From UBA3537 sp038106885 (lineage in GTDB: Bacteria; Bacteroidota; Bacteroidia; Flavobacteriales; Flavobacteriaceae): a stretch of DNA of 23,110 nt. Numbering within the stretch: the first letter of the stretch is position 1; every line of letters begins with the position of its first letter. The position numbers and the translations under genes were made by a program. Below are positions 1 to 8,903 of the stretch, piece by piece. The stretch covers positions 1-23,110 of the forward strand of contig JAYNFX010000024.1 of assembly GCA_038106885.1 (NCBI GenBank). The letters are read 5' to 3'. The notes under the pieces were generated by a model. That model did no database searches, was not told the DNA's origin, and was given only the letters and a program-made list of their open reading frames with translations.

Positions 1-1230
1 ATTGCTTCTACTTACGGTAGAGGAGTTTGGCAAAGTGAAATGGCAACTTCAGCCCTAGCAAGTGATGATGTAAAAATAGTTGAAATTATCAGTCCAACTT
101 CAAATACAATTAATTGTGGACTCGTTGATACTCAAATTAGAGTTAAAAATAATGGACAAAATACAATTAATGAAATATTAATTACTTACTCAATTTCCGA
201 CAATACACCCTTTGGTAATCAAAATTTTGAACAACTATGGACAGGTGAATTGCTTTCTCTTGACACTGAAATCATTGACTTAGAAACTCTTGATTTAGAT
301 CAAGGTTCAAGAGAGATGGAAGTTTCTGTTTCAATAGAAAATGACACATTCGATTCAAATAATTATAAATCTGTTGTATTTCAAGTTAATGATTCTGGTG
401 TAGCACAATCTGTAATGACTTTTGAAACATCAGCAGACAGATTACTTGAAGTTGCTGAGTACGGCTCTAAAAATTGGGAATTTGGAGTTCCCGATGGTGC
501 AAACCTAAACTCTGTCAGCTCAGGTCAGAAAGTTTATGGCACTAACCTTGAAGGCAACTATCTTGATAATAGCAAATCATATTTATATACTCCTTGTTAT
601 GATTTAACTAATTTATATGATCCAATATTAAAATTTGACATGGCATTTGATATTGAATTTGATTGGGATTTATTATACTTAGAATATTCAAATGACCAGG
701 GTCAAAATTGGAATATTTTAGGAAACTCCGATGATCCTAACTGGTATAATAGTTCTAGAATTTCTGGTGACGGTGTAAATAATAATTGCTACAACTGTGT
801 TGGATCTCAGTGGACTGGTACAGAGCTAGAAATGCAAGAGTACTCATATGACCTAACTAATATTGATGATTACAGTAATGTTATTTTCAGGTTTGTCTTT
901 CATACTGATGAATATGTGAATCAAGAAGGTGTAATTATTGATGATTTAGTTATAGAGGGCACAACTCTTAATGTTAATGATTTTGATAACAATCAAATTT
1001 CAGTTTATCCAAATCCATCTAGTGATATCTTTAATATATACTTGAATAATATTCCAAAATACGATATTATTTTATCTGATATCACTGGGAAAATATTATT
1101 TGAAGATAAAAACACCAACGGTGTTGCAAATTACCCTCTAAACCTAAACAGATTTTCAAATGGAATTTATTTTCTAAAAGTCTTAACAAAAAATAAATTT
1201 TTTACTAAAAAGTTAATATTAAATAAATGA
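1..1230 (+). CDS. C-terminal part of a T9SS-exported BNR/sortilin-like surface protein (5' end outside the window)
   Basis: The reading frame is open from base 1, so this is the tail of a longer gene; the ATG at 40 is internal. The first residues (STYGRGVWQSE) match the usual last strand of BNR/VPS10-sortilin-type repeat proteins of Bacteroidota. Next comes a CARDB-like beta-sandwich (about residues 23-130 of the visible 409), then a MAM/immune-inhibitor-A-like jelly roll (about 145-320) ending in EGVIIDDLVIEG. The final 80 or so residues are a T9SS type A sorting domain, with VYPNPSSD and then GIYFLKV and a lysine-rich end. The protein is therefore expected outside the cell or anchored on its surface. 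No catalytic residues are visible in this part, so the activity of the missing N-terminal part is unknown. The stop codon overlaps the next start (ATGA). Confidence 0.85.
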   Translation: MASTYGRGVWQSEMATSALASDDVKIVEIISPTSNTINCGLVDTQIRVKNNGQNTINEILITYSISDNTPFGNQNFEQLWTGELLSLDTEIIDLETLDLDQGSREMEVSVSIENDTFDSNNYKSVVFQVNDSGVAQSVMTFETSADRLLEVAEYGSKNWEFGVPDGANLNSVSSGQKVYGTNLEGNYLDNSKSYLYTPCYDLTNLYDPILKFDMAFDIEFDWDLLYLEYSNDQGQNWNILGNSDDPNWYNSSRISGDGVNNNCYNCVGSQWTGTELEMQEYSYDLTNIDDYSNVIFRFVFHTDEYVNQEGVIIDDLVIEGTTLNVNDFDNNQISVYPNPSSDIFNIYLNNIPKYDIILSDITGKILFEDKNTNGVANYPLNLNRFSNGIYFLKVLTKNKFFTKKLILNK

Positions 1231-3284
1231 TGGAAAACAAAAATATTCTACTAACAACAATACTATTTTTAAGTTTTTTAGTTTCATGTAATAATAAATC
1301 TAAAAATGAATCTTTAAATTCATCTGTTCCTGGAATTATACTTGAAAACATGGATCTTAATATCAATCCTAAGGATAATTTTTATGATTATGTTAATGGA
1401 AATTGGACTAAAACCACACAAATTCCAGATGATGAGACGCGTTGGGGAGGATTTGGCGTTTTAAGAAAATCTACAAGAGAAGATGTATTAGAAATTATTA
1501 AAACATCAAAAGAATTGGGTACTTATTCTGAAGGAAGTGATCAAAAAAAAGCTCTACTAGTTTTTGAATCTGAATTAGATACTTTAACTAGAAATAAATC
1601 TGGAATTAAACCAATAGTTCCCTTTTTAAATGAAATAGATAAAATAAATTCATTAAAAGATTTACAAGAAGTATACTGTAAAAATATTGGTATATCAAAT
1701 CCATTTATTGGCCTTGGAGCTAACCCAGATTTAAACAATAGTAGTGTTAATATCGGATGGATATATCCAGGCGGTTTGGGTTTACAAAGGGATTATTATG
1801 TAGATAATGACGAGAAAACAATAGAAATCAGAAAAAAATACACTGCACACATATCTAAGATGCTTCAATTTATTAATTTTCCCGCTGATTATGCCAATTC
1901 TGCAGCTGAGAGAATATTAGAGCTTGAAACAAAGTTGGCAATACCACGTTTAGATAAAGTCCAAAGTAGAGATATAAGAAACTTCAATAATCCTAAAAAA
2001 TTAAATGAGCTAGATAAACTTACTCCAGCTTTTGACTGGATTAAGTTCTTATTAGATATGGGCATTGATTCTCTTCCAGAAGAAGTTATTGTAATGCAAC
2101 CAAATTACATGATTGCTTTAAATGAATTTCTATTATCAACGAGTATTGAAGATTTAAAGATTTTGATGAAATGGAGCACATTAGATAATTCTGCTCGTTA
2201 TTTATCTACTGAAATCGAAAAAACTAATTGGGAATTTTATAGCAAAACATTAAGTGGGGCAAAAAAACAGCGTGATGCTGAACAGCGTGCACTTGGTACA
2301 GTAAGTAGAAGTGTTGGAGAAGCAATTGGTAGATTATATGTTGAAGCTAAGTTCCCACCTGAGGCGAAGCAAAATGCTGAAAAGATGATTTCTAATGTCA
2401 TTAAAGCTTTTCAAATTAGAATAGAAAAATTGGATTGGATGGGTGAAGAAACAAAATCCAGGGCTATTGAAAAATTGGATAAGTTTACTGTTAAAATTGC
2501 ATATCCTGACGAATGGGAAGATTATTCTAAACTAAAAGTAGAAGAAAAAAATAATTTTGCTGAAAATATGCTAGCTGTATCAAAATGGAACAGAGATAAT
2601 AACCTTTCAGAAATTGGAAAACCTGTTGACAAGTCTGAGTGGGGTATGCCACCTCAAACTGTTAACGCTTATTTCAATCCACTAAATAATGAAATTGTTT
2701 TTCCTGCTGCAATTCTACAGCCTCCATTTTATAATTTTACTGCTGATGACGCAGTTAATTATGGAGGTATTGGAGCTGTAATAGGACATGAAATATCACA
2801 TGCTTTTGATGATTCTGGTGCCAGATTCGATGGTGATGGAAATGTAAATAACTGGTGGACTGAAAAGGATCTAAAAGAATTTGAAAAAAGAGGAAAAGCA
2901 CTTGCAGATCAATACAGTAAAATTGAAGTTCTAGATGATGTTTTTATTAATGGAGAATTTACTTTAGGTGAAAACATTGGAGATCTTGGAGGGGTCCTTG
3001 GGGCATATGATGGTTTACAGCTACATTTCGAAAATACAGGAAGGCCATCTGATATCGATGGTTTTACAGCTGAGCAAAGATTTTTTATATCTTGGGCAAC
3101 CGTATGGAGAACTTTAACAAGAGAAGATGCTCTTAGAACACAAATTAAAACTGATCCACATTCTCCAGGGATTTACAGAGCTACTCAGCCACTAAAAAAT
3201 GTTGATGCATTTTATGAAGCATTTGATATTAAATTAGGTGATGAAATGTACTTGGCACCTGAAGACCGTGTAAGAATTTGGTAA
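1227..3284 (+). CDS. M13 family (neprilysin/PepO-type) zinc metallopeptidase, lipoprotein
   Basis: This is a 685-residue zinc endopeptidase, close to the usual length for family M13. The leader ends in a lipobox with Cys21 (FLVSC), so the enzyme is probably a lipid-anchored periplasmic or surface protein that trims oligopeptides. An M13 N-terminal domain spans roughly residues 40-430. The zinc site HEISH is at 521-525 within VIGHEISHAFDD, the third ligand Glu582 lies in GENIGD with Asp586 following, and the chain ends in the family's characteristic Trp (RVRIW). The ATG at 1227 overlaps the preceding stop by four bases; the next codon is also ATG (1230), so the start could be one residue later. 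The overlap suggests translational coupling to the exported protein upstream. No terminator is seen after the stop, and the convergent TPR gene ends 11 bases away. Confidence 0.95.
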   Translation: MMENKNILLTTILFLSFLVSCNNKSKNESLNSSVPGIILENMDLNINPKDNFYDYVNGNWTKTTQIPDDETRWGGFGVLRKSTREDVLEIIKTSKELGTYSEGSDQKKALLVFESELDTLTRNKSGIKPIVPFLNEIDKINSLKDLQEVYCKNIGISNPFIGLGANPDLNNSSVNIGWIYPGGLGLQRDYYVDNDEKTIEIRKKYTAHISKMLQFINFPADYANSAAERILELETKLAIPRLDKVQSRDIRNFNNPKKLNELDKLTPAFDWIKFLLDMGIDSLPEEVIVMQPNYMIALNEFLLSTSIEDLKILMKWSTLDNSARYLSTEIEKTNWEFYSKTLSGAKKQRDAEQRALGTVSRSVGEAIGRLYVEAKFPPEAKQNAEKMISNVIKAFQIRIEKLDWMGEETKSRAIEKLDKFTVKIAYPDEWEDYSKLKVEEKNNFAENMLAVSKWNRDNNLSEIGKPVDKSEWGMPPQTVNAYFNPLNNEIVFPAAILQPPFYNFTADDAVNYGGIGAVIGHEISHAFDDSGARFDGDGNVNNWWTEKDLKEFEKRGKALADQYSKIEVLDDVFINGEFTLGENIGDLGGVLGAYDGLQLHFENTGRPSDIDGFTAEQRFFISWATVWRTLTREDALRTQIKTDPHSPGIYRATQPLKNVDAFYEAFDIKLGDEMYLAPEDRVRIW

Positions 3285-3295
3285 GATTATTAATT

Positions 3296-3994
3296 TTATT
3301 CTTTAACTTTCTTTTGATTTATTATAGCGTCCTTTGCCAATTTTGCTAAATTAAAGTTAGGAGCTAGTTGGAGAGATTCGTCTAAAATTTGTATAGAAAC
3401 TTCATGATTTTGTTCAGGATTTTCTCTAAATTTTGCAATTGCTTTTAAATATAAAAAACCTGCTTTCAAAGGAACTTGATAAGGGGTTTGAGTCTCATAA
3501 TATGGTTTCATTATGTCATCAGAGCTGTTTGCTAAACCATATGTAATATTTAGATTAGCTCCAGTAAGATCATTTGTTTGTATTTTTAAGTCTGCCAATT
3601 CATAAGCTAAACTTGGATTTGAAAAACGTTTAAATAATAATTCATAATGTTCAATAGCTCTTGAAGGCTCATTTAATGATTTCAAGCAAACCGCCTTTAC
3701 CTCAACAGCCATATCTGAATCTGAATCATCACTTTTTATTCCCAAAAGGTTTAGAGCCTGAACATACTTACCTTCGTTCATGTAAAGAGCAGCTAATGTG
3801 TCTTTACGTGCAATATTTGGTTCCAAAACTAAAAGATGAGTCATGGCATTAATTATTCCTTGAACATCTCCTTGTTTCTGCATCTGATTATAGTATGATT
3901 TGTAATGTTCAACTAGATCTGAATTCTCTTGTGATGTTAAAATATTAGAAAAAAATATTAGAAAGATACTCGTTATAAAAAGGTTTTTTATCAT
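3296..3994 (-). CDS. Exported TPR-repeat protein
   Basis: This 232-residue protein starts with a clear signal peptide (MIKNLFITSIFLIFFSNILT), followed by helical repeats that look like tetratricopeptide units over about residues 25-225 (for example the stretches containing AALYMNEGKYVQALNLL and SRAIEHYELLFKRF). It probably works as a periplasmic scaffold; no catalytic motif is seen and the partner is unknown. I chose the ATG at 3994 over an in-frame start at 4138. The longer form would put a non-signal segment before the signal peptide and overlap the upstream LacI gene, and a perfect -7 element (4013-4020) lies just before 3994. The gene sits downstream of the LacI-type regulator on the same strand and may also be read from it. 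Confidence 0.8.
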   Translation of the reverse strand: MIKNLFITSIFLIFFSNILTSQENSDLVEHYKSYYNQMQKQGDVQGIINAMTHLLVLEPNIARKDTLAALYMNEGKYVQALNLLGIKSDDSDSDMAVEVKAVCLKSLNEPSRAIEHYELLFKRFSNPSLAYELADLKIQTNDLTGANLNITYGLANSSDDIMKPYYETQTPYQVPLKAGFLYLKAIAKFRENPEQNHEVSIQILDESLQLAPNFNLAKLAKDAIINQKKVKE

Positions 3995-4012
3995 TATTTG
4001 AATATTGGAGTT

Positions 4013-4020
4013 CAAATGTA
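4013..4020 (-). promoter_or_regulatory. Bacteroidota -7 promoter element for the TPR gene
   Basis: On the minus strand this reads TACATTTG, an exact match to TAnnTTTG, 18 bases before the ATG at 3994. No TTTG is seen at the -33 spacing. It supports the shorter start of the TPR gene. Confidence 0.5.
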
Positions 4021-4097
4021 AAAATATTTTTTTAAAAAAAAGGTTATAAAGATTATGTTTAGTATTGGTTAAATATTGTAAAAAATCACAAATTAAC

Positions 4098-5096
4098 CTA
4101 AGAAGAAGATCTTTTTGAAAGTGTAGAATTAATAACAACTGTTTGATTATTTACGTCTTTACTTTCTAACTGTTCAATCAAAAGACTTGCCGCAGTTTTA
4201 CCCATGGTAAAACTATGCTGATTAATTGTTGTAAGCTCGGGTGATAAATAAGGTGCCATTCTTTCACTAACGTATCCAACTACTGCTATATCTTTTGGGA
4301 TTTTTTTATCCAATTCTCTTGCAACTTTATAGACAGCAAAAGAAGCATCAGTATCCAAAGCAATAACAGCATCAGCTTTGTTGTTAGCTAAATATTCTTT
4401 TAAAGTTGTTTCAATATAATCTCTATTTGATTCCAGAACAACAGGGCTTAATCCGGCTTCATTCATCGCCTTTTGATAACCTTTAGTTCTTTGTTTACCA
4501 ACATTAAGATTGTTAATTGCAGAAAGTAAAATAATATTTTTACGTTTGGATGTAATTAAATTTTTTGTTGCCTCAGAAATTGCACTATAATCATTAGTCT
4601 CAACTTTAACACATGGAATAGTTTCAATAACACGATCAAACATAACTAATTTTTTACCATCATTAATTGCATCCTCGAAATGACTATATTCATTTAATGT
4701 TTGTGTTTCTTCAGAAACAGCAACGATAAAACCATCTACCACTCCATTACTCAACATATCAAAATTATCCACTTCTTTGCTATGAGACTCCTTAGTTAAA
4801 CATACTATGGTACTGTAATTAGTTTTTGATATCACACTCTCAATTCCATACAAAGCTCGAGCAAAAAAACTATTTTGAACAGATGGAATGATTACAGCAA
4901 TTGTATTTGTCCGTCCAGATTTTAACCCCAATGCAATTTTATTTGGACGGTAATTATAAGCCTTAGCAGTTTCAACAATTTTCTTTTTTGTAGATTCACT
5001 TATCTCGTGGCTATCATTTAAAGCTTTTGATATTGTTGAAATTGAAACTCCTAAAATTGATGCAAGTTCTTTTAATGTTGTTCTTCTACTGGCCAA
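4098..5096 (-). CDS. LacI family transcriptional regulator
   Basis: This is a 332-residue repressor of ordinary LacI/GalR length. The N-terminal helix-turn-helix is at about residues 7-26 (TLKELASILGVSISTISKAL). The hinge follows (YNYRPNKIALGLKSGRT), and then a periplasmic-binding-protein-like effector domain from about residue 62 to the end. Effectors of this family are usually sugars or nucleosides; nothing here identifies this one. The start is a TTG (5094-5096), because an in-frame stop lies only two codons upstream and no ATG precedes the DNA-binding helices. No sugar-uptake or glycoside-hydrolase gene lies beside it in this window, so its targets may be elsewhere. The exported TPR gene follows on the same strand. 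Confidence 0.93.
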   Translation of the reverse strand: MASRRTTLKELASILGVSISTISKALNDSHEISESTKKKIVETAKAYNYRPNKIALGLKSGRTNTIAVIIPSVQNSFFARALYGIESVISKTNYSTIVCLTKESHSKEVDNFDMLSNGVVDGFIVAVSEETQTLNEYSHFEDAINDGKKLVMFDRVIETIPCVKVETNDYSAISEATKNLITSKRKNIILLSAINNLNVGKQRTKGYQKAMNEAGLSPVVLESNRDYIETTLKEYLANNKADAVIALDTDASFAVYKVARELDKKIPKDIAVVGYVSERMAPYLSPELTTINQHSFTMGKTAASLLIEQLESKDVNNQTVVINSTLSKRSSS

Positions 5097-5165
5097 AGGT
5101 TAATTTTTTAAATGTTAACTAATTTACAATAATTATAAATATAATTTCGTGTAATAATATATTCA

Positions 5166-5194
5166 AAAAAGCCTTAGATAATCTAAGGCTTTTT
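5166..5194 (-). terminator. Rho-independent terminator of amtB
   Basis: A perfect 13-bp stem (AAAAAGCCTTAGA, loop TAA, TCTAAGGCTTTTT) lies between the amtB stop and the LacI start. Read on the minus strand the stem is followed by a T run, so it ends amtB transcription; the symmetry would also let it act in the other direction. Confidence 0.85.
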
Positions 5195-5242
5195 AATTAT
5201 ACAAAACTAAACAAATTTTTACTTGTTTGTGCGACTAAAAAT

Positions 5243-6508
5243 TTATTCTCTTGTTCTCTTACCTGGGTAAGCTAAAGAACCATGTTCAGAAACATCTAAT
5301 CCTTCCATTTCTTCCTCTTCAGTAACTCTTAAACCAATTGTAGCTTTAAGAATTCCAAAAACAACAAACGAAAGAACAACTGCCCATACCATGTAAGCTA
5401 CAGCGCCTTTAAGTTGTGCTATTATTTGAAAAGAATCACCACCATTAAAGATTCCAATACCAGTATCACCATCAACACCCCAAAGACCAATTACAATTGT
5501 ACCCCAAAAACCTGCAACTCCATGAACGGAAGCAGCACCGATAGCATCATCAATTTTCAACTTCTTCTCAATGAATTCGATAGAAAAAACTACCAAAACA
5601 CCACCTATGAGACCGGCTAAAACAGCTCCAGGTTCAGACATATTTCCACATCCTGCAGTGATACTAACCAAGCCAGCCAATGCACCGTTTAAGGTTTGAG
5701 CTAAATTTGGTTTTCCATACCAAATCCATGTAGTGATTAAAGCGCCCATTGCACCTGCAGCTGCAGCAAGGTTTGTTACAACTACTACCGCTGATGCACC
5801 AACAGCATCGTCACCTCCCCAAGCGAGTTGTGAACCTCCATTAAATCCAAACCATCCTAACCATAGAATAAAAACTCCTAAAGTTGCAAGAACTTGATTG
5901 TGACCTGGAAATGGTATTACTTTACCATCAACAAATTTACCAATTCTTGGACCTACCATGTAAGCAGCAACTAATGCAGCAAAACCACCAACTCCGTGAA
6001 CAATAGAAGATCCCGCAAAATCAATAAAGCCAGCATCTGTCAACCACCCTGTACCAGCCCATTGCCATCCACCTGCAATTGGGTAAATAATTGCAGTCAT
6101 AACAACTGTAAAAATCGCATATGTAGAGTACTTAGTACGTCCTGCTATAGCACCAGAAACAATAGTTGCAGCTGTTGCAGCAAACATAGTCTGGAAAAAT
6201 AAATCAGCTCCATCTCCTTGGAATAATCCTGACCAGAAGAACCAACCATTTGAAGTGTCGCCATACATCAATGAATAGCCTACAAACCAGTAAGTTAGTG
6301 AACCAACACAAATGTCTAATAAGTTTTTCATAGCAATATTGACTGCATTTTTTGAACGAGTCATACCTGATTCAACAAGAGTAAATCCAGCTTGCATGAA
6401 GAATACTAAAATACCTGATAATAGCATCCATAACATTCCCATATCTCCCTCAACTGAAGCAGTATCTTGGATAATCAATGGAAAGTTTGTAAATAAAGAA
6501 TTTAACAT
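5243..6508 (-). CDS. amtB: Ammonium transporter (Amt/MEP/Rh family)
   Basis: This 421-residue polytopic inner-membrane channel conducts ammonium or ammonia. Hallmarks are an early FTLVESGMTRSKNAVNI segment, the pore-entry motif DFAGSSIVHGVGG with Asp163 and His171, and the second pore histidine His329 in SVHGVAGFWGT. The chain ends in a cytoplasmic tail (GLRVTEEEEMEGLDVSEHG) of the kind contacted by PII proteins. There is no signal peptide, and the ATG at 6508 is followed directly by the first membrane region. No glnB/glnK gene is adjacent, unlike many Proteobacteria. The gene has its own terminator (5166-5194), a -7 element (6569-6576) and two palindromic operator-like sites (6593-6665), so it is probably a single-gene unit controlled by nitrogen status. 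That regulation is inferred, not shown. Confidence 0.95.
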   Translation of the reverse strand: MLNSLFTNFPLIIQDTASVEGDMGMLWMLLSGILVFFMQAGFTLVESGMTRSKNAVNIAMKNLLDICVGSLTYWFVGYSLMYGDTSNGWFFWSGLFQGDGADLFFQTMFAATAATIVSGAIAGRTKYSTYAIFTVVMTAIIYPIAGGWQWAGTGWLTDAGFIDFAGSSIVHGVGGFAALVAAYMVGPRIGKFVDGKVIPFPGHNQVLATLGVFILWLGWFGFNGGSQLAWGGDDAVGASAVVVVTNLAAAAGAMGALITTWIWYGKPNLAQTLNGALAGLVSITAGCGNMSEPGAVLAGLIGGVLVVFSIEFIEKKLKIDDAIGAASVHGVAGFWGTIVIGLWGVDGDTGIGIFNGGDSFQIIAQLKGAVAYMVWAVVLSFVVFGILKATIGLRVTEEEEMEGLDVSEHGSLAYPGKRTRE

Positions 6509-6568
6509 AACTATTTAATTATTTTGATAAAAAGACAAATATCATTGCCTTTTTGGTTAATGAAGTAG

Positions 6569-6576
6569 CAAAAATA
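6569..6576 (-). promoter_or_regulatory. Bacteroidota -7 promoter element for amtB
   Basis: On the minus strand this reads TATTTTTG, an exact TAnnTTTG match about 60 bases before the amtB ATG. The -33 position has no TTTG; it falls next to the GTGGGT half of the downstream operator-like site, which suggests that a bound protein governs this promoter. Confidence 0.45.
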
Positions 6577-6592
6577 TGTTTTTAAATACAAT

Positions 6593-6665
6593 ACCCACAT
6601 TAATTTAGGGGTTTTTTTTAATATTTATATAATTATTAATTTATACCCCTAAAATTTAGGGGGTA
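6593..6665 (-). promoter_or_regulatory. Paired palindromic operator-like sites upstream of amtB
   Basis: The distal site (6645-6664, plus strand ACCCCTAAAATTTAGGGGGT) is a palindrome with CCCCTAAA and TTTAGGGG arms around one central base. A second, imperfect 20-base site (6593-6612, ACCCACATTAATTTAGGGGT) keeps one full arm and an ACCC half. The two begin exactly 52 bases apart, about five helical turns. Neither is followed by a T run in either direction, and metG upstream already has a terminator, so a protein-binding role is more likely than termination. The binding factor is unknown. Confidence 0.5.
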
Positions 6666-6713
6666 TTCAAAAAAAACAAAAGTTTTTAATAAAATTTAAT
6701 ATTTACACAAAAA

Positions 6714-6739
6714 AAACCCTCAATTAAAATTGAGGGTTT
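6714..6739 (-). terminator. Rho-independent terminator of metG
   Basis: A 12-bp stem (AAACCCTCAATT paired with AATTGAGGGTTT, 2-base centre) lies just past the metG stop. On the minus strand it runs directly into a long T tract. Confidence 0.85.
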
Positions 6740-6759
6740 AAAAAAATTAAGTTTAAAAA

Positions 6760-8811
6760 TCAAGATATTTTTAATCCTGGTACTGCCTGTTTTATAGAAT
6801 CAGGAGAGATAAAGATCATTTTTCCATTTTGATCTTTTGTCATTAAAATCATTCCTTGACTTTCAACACCTCTTAATAATCGAGGTTTTAAGTTACATAA
6901 TAAAACAACCTCAACTCCAATCAAATCCTCTGGCAAATAATCCTTTGCTATTCCAGAAACAACTGTCCTTACATCAGAACCTAAATCAACCTTTAAAAGT
7001 AATAACTTATTGGTTTTTTTAATTTTACTTGCCTGTAGTATTTTACCTAATCTAAGATCCATTTTAGAAAAGTCCTCAAAAGGGATATGTTCTTTCTCCA
7101 AAACAAAATCTTGATTACTAGACACATTATTCAATTTGTTTCGTAATTTCAAAAGCTGCTTTTCTATTTGACTATCCTCAATTTTTGAAAACAATAAACT
7201 TGTCTCATTTATAACGTGTCCATTTTGTAAATACTCTTTTAAATTTAGCAGATCTACCCAGTTAGGTTTATTTTTAAGATTTAAAATTAATTGCAGTTTA
7301 TTAGCTGAAAATGGCAAAAAAGGCTCACTAATAACTGACAAAGCAGTAACAATTTGTAAAGCTGTATTCATTATAGTCCTAACTCGATTGGGATCGGATT
7401 TAATTAATTTCCATGGCTCTTGTTCAGCAAGATATTTGTTGCCAATCCGCGCTATATTCATCAATTGCTGACTTGCTTCTCTAAAACGAAATCTTTCAAG
7501 GGAATGTTCTATATTTTTAAAGCATGACTTTACAGAATTTAAAACCTCAAAGTCTTCAGTGGTGACAATATCACATTTTGGAACAATACCGTCATAATAT
7601 TTGTGTGTAAGAACTAAAACTCTATTTACAAAATTTCCAAAAATAGCGACTAATTCGTTATTATTTCTTGATTGAAAATCTTTCCATGTAAAATCATTAT
7701 CTTTTGTCTCAGGAGCAGTTGCTGTTAAAACATATCTTAAAACATCCTGCTGATTAGGAAAATCAACTAAATAATCTGGAAGCCAAACAGCCCAGTTTTT
7801 TGAAGTAGATATCTTTCTTCCTTCAAGATTTAAAAATTCATTAGCAGGAACATTGGTTGGGAGTATATAACTCCCCTCAGCTCTTAACATTGAAGGGAAA
7901 ATTATACAATGAAAAACTATATTGTCTTTACCAATAAAGTGAATTAGCTCAGTATTCTTATCCTTCCAATATAATTCCCAATTTTTACCATTAGCTTGAG
8001 CCCACTCCTTAGTCGAAGAAATATAACCAATTGGCGCATCAAACCAAACATAAAGCACCTTGCCATTTGCATCTTTTTCAGGGACAGGAACACCCCAATC
8101 AAGATCTCTAGTTACTGCTCTAGATCTTAACCCATCATTAATCCATGACATACATTGACCATACACATTTGACTTCCAGTCATCTTTATGCTCTTTGCCA
8201 ATCCATTCAGATAAAAATTCTTGATGCCTCTCCAATGGCAAATACCAATGTTTAGTAGATTTTAATACTGGTTTATTACCAGTTATTGCTGACTTAGGTG
8301 AAATCAGGTCGGTCGCATTGTGACTAGCTCCACATGCTTCACACTGATCACCATAACTCTCATTATTACCACATTTGGGACATGTTCCTATAACGAAACG
8401 ATCTGCAAGGAATTGATTTGCATCTGAGTCATAAAGTTGCTCTGATGTATTTACAACAAATTCTCCTTTATCACTTAAACTTTTAAAAAATGATGAAGCT
8501 GTTTTGTAATGAATTTCAGCAGAAGTCCTGGAATAATTATTAAAAGAAATACCAAAATCTTCAAAAGAATCTTTAATAATTTTATGATATCGATCTACTA
8601 CAGCTTGTGGACTAATACCTTCTTTTTTAGCCTTTATTGTGATAGGAACGCCATGTTCATCACTTCCACAAATAAAGACAACATCGTCACCTTTAAGCCT
8701 TTTATACCTGGCATAAATATCAGCTGGTATATATACTCCTGCCAAATGCCCTATGTGTATGGGGCCATTTGTATAAGGCAATGCAGCTGTTATGGTATAT
8801 CTTTTAGACAT
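6760..8811 (-). CDS. metG: Methionyl-tRNA synthetase with C-terminal tRNA-binding domain
   Basis: Class I synthetase charging tRNA-Met in the cytoplasm; 683 residues. The HIGH signature is at residues 19-22 (PIHIGHL). A zinc knuckle has Cys144, 147, 157 and 160 (CPKCG and CEACG). The KMSKS loop appears as KISTSK at 333-338, and an anticodon-binding helical region follows (about 400-530). The last 100 or so residues form an EMAP/Trbp111-type OB fold (MDLRLGKILQASKI through ESQGMILMTKD), as in the long dimeric bacterial form. I place the start at the ATG 8811 rather than 8853: the conserved MSKRYTITAALPYTNG begins there, and a promoter -7 element lies between the two candidates. It is divergent from the S66 peptidase gene. 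Confidence 0.97.
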   Translation of the reverse strand: MSKRYTITAALPYTNGPIHIGHLAGVYIPADIYARYKRLKGDDVVFICGSDEHGVPITIKAKKEGISPQAVVDRYHKIIKDSFEDFGISFNNYSRTSAEIHYKTASSFFKSLSDKGEFVVNTSEQLYDSDANQFLADRFVIGTCPKCGNNESYGDQCEACGASHNATDLISPKSAITGNKPVLKSTKHWYLPLERHQEFLSEWIGKEHKDDWKSNVYGQCMSWINDGLRSRAVTRDLDWGVPVPEKDANGKVLYVWFDAPIGYISSTKEWAQANGKNWELYWKDKNTELIHFIGKDNIVFHCIIFPSMLRAEGSYILPTNVPANEFLNLEGRKISTSKNWAVWLPDYLVDFPNQQDVLRYVLTATAPETKDNDFTWKDFQSRNNNELVAIFGNFVNRVLVLTHKYYDGIVPKCDIVTTEDFEVLNSVKSCFKNIEHSLERFRFREASQQLMNIARIGNKYLAEQEPWKLIKSDPNRVRTIMNTALQIVTALSVISEPFLPFSANKLQLILNLKNKPNWVDLLNLKEYLQNGHVINETSLLFSKIEDSQIEKQLLKLRNKLNNVSSNQDFVLEKEHIPFEDFSKMDLRLGKILQASKIKKTNKLLLLKVDLGSDVRTVVSGIAKDYLPEDLIGVEVVLLCNLKPRLLRGVESQGMILMTKDQNGKMIFISPDSIKQAVPGLKIS

Positions 8812-8838
8812 TTTCAGACAAATAAAAACAAAAGTAAA

Positions 8839-8846
8839 CAAATATA
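8839..8846 (-). promoter_or_regulatory. Bacteroidota -7 promoter element for metG
   Basis: On the minus strand this reads TATATTTG, an exact TAnnTTTG match 27 bases before the chosen metG start. No -33 TTTG is obvious. It lies downstream of the alternative start at 8853, which argues against that start. Confidence 0.5.
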
Positions 8847-8903
8847 GCAGCAATCAGAACATAACCTGTTAGAATTTTATATCTTTACCTAAATCCCTAA
8901 AAC

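Noticed and set aside
3995..4138. Longer start of the TPR protein at 4138
   Set aside because: It would put 48 residues before a clear signal peptide, overlap the LacI gene, and start upstream of a perfect -7 element.
6644..6665. Palindrome upstream of amtB as a transcription terminator
   Set aside because: Its centre is a single base, no T run follows on either strand, and metG already has a strong terminator at 6714-6739.
8812..8853. Longer metG start at 8853
   Set aside because: The 14 extra residues are not part of MetRS, and a TATATTTG promoter element lies inside them.
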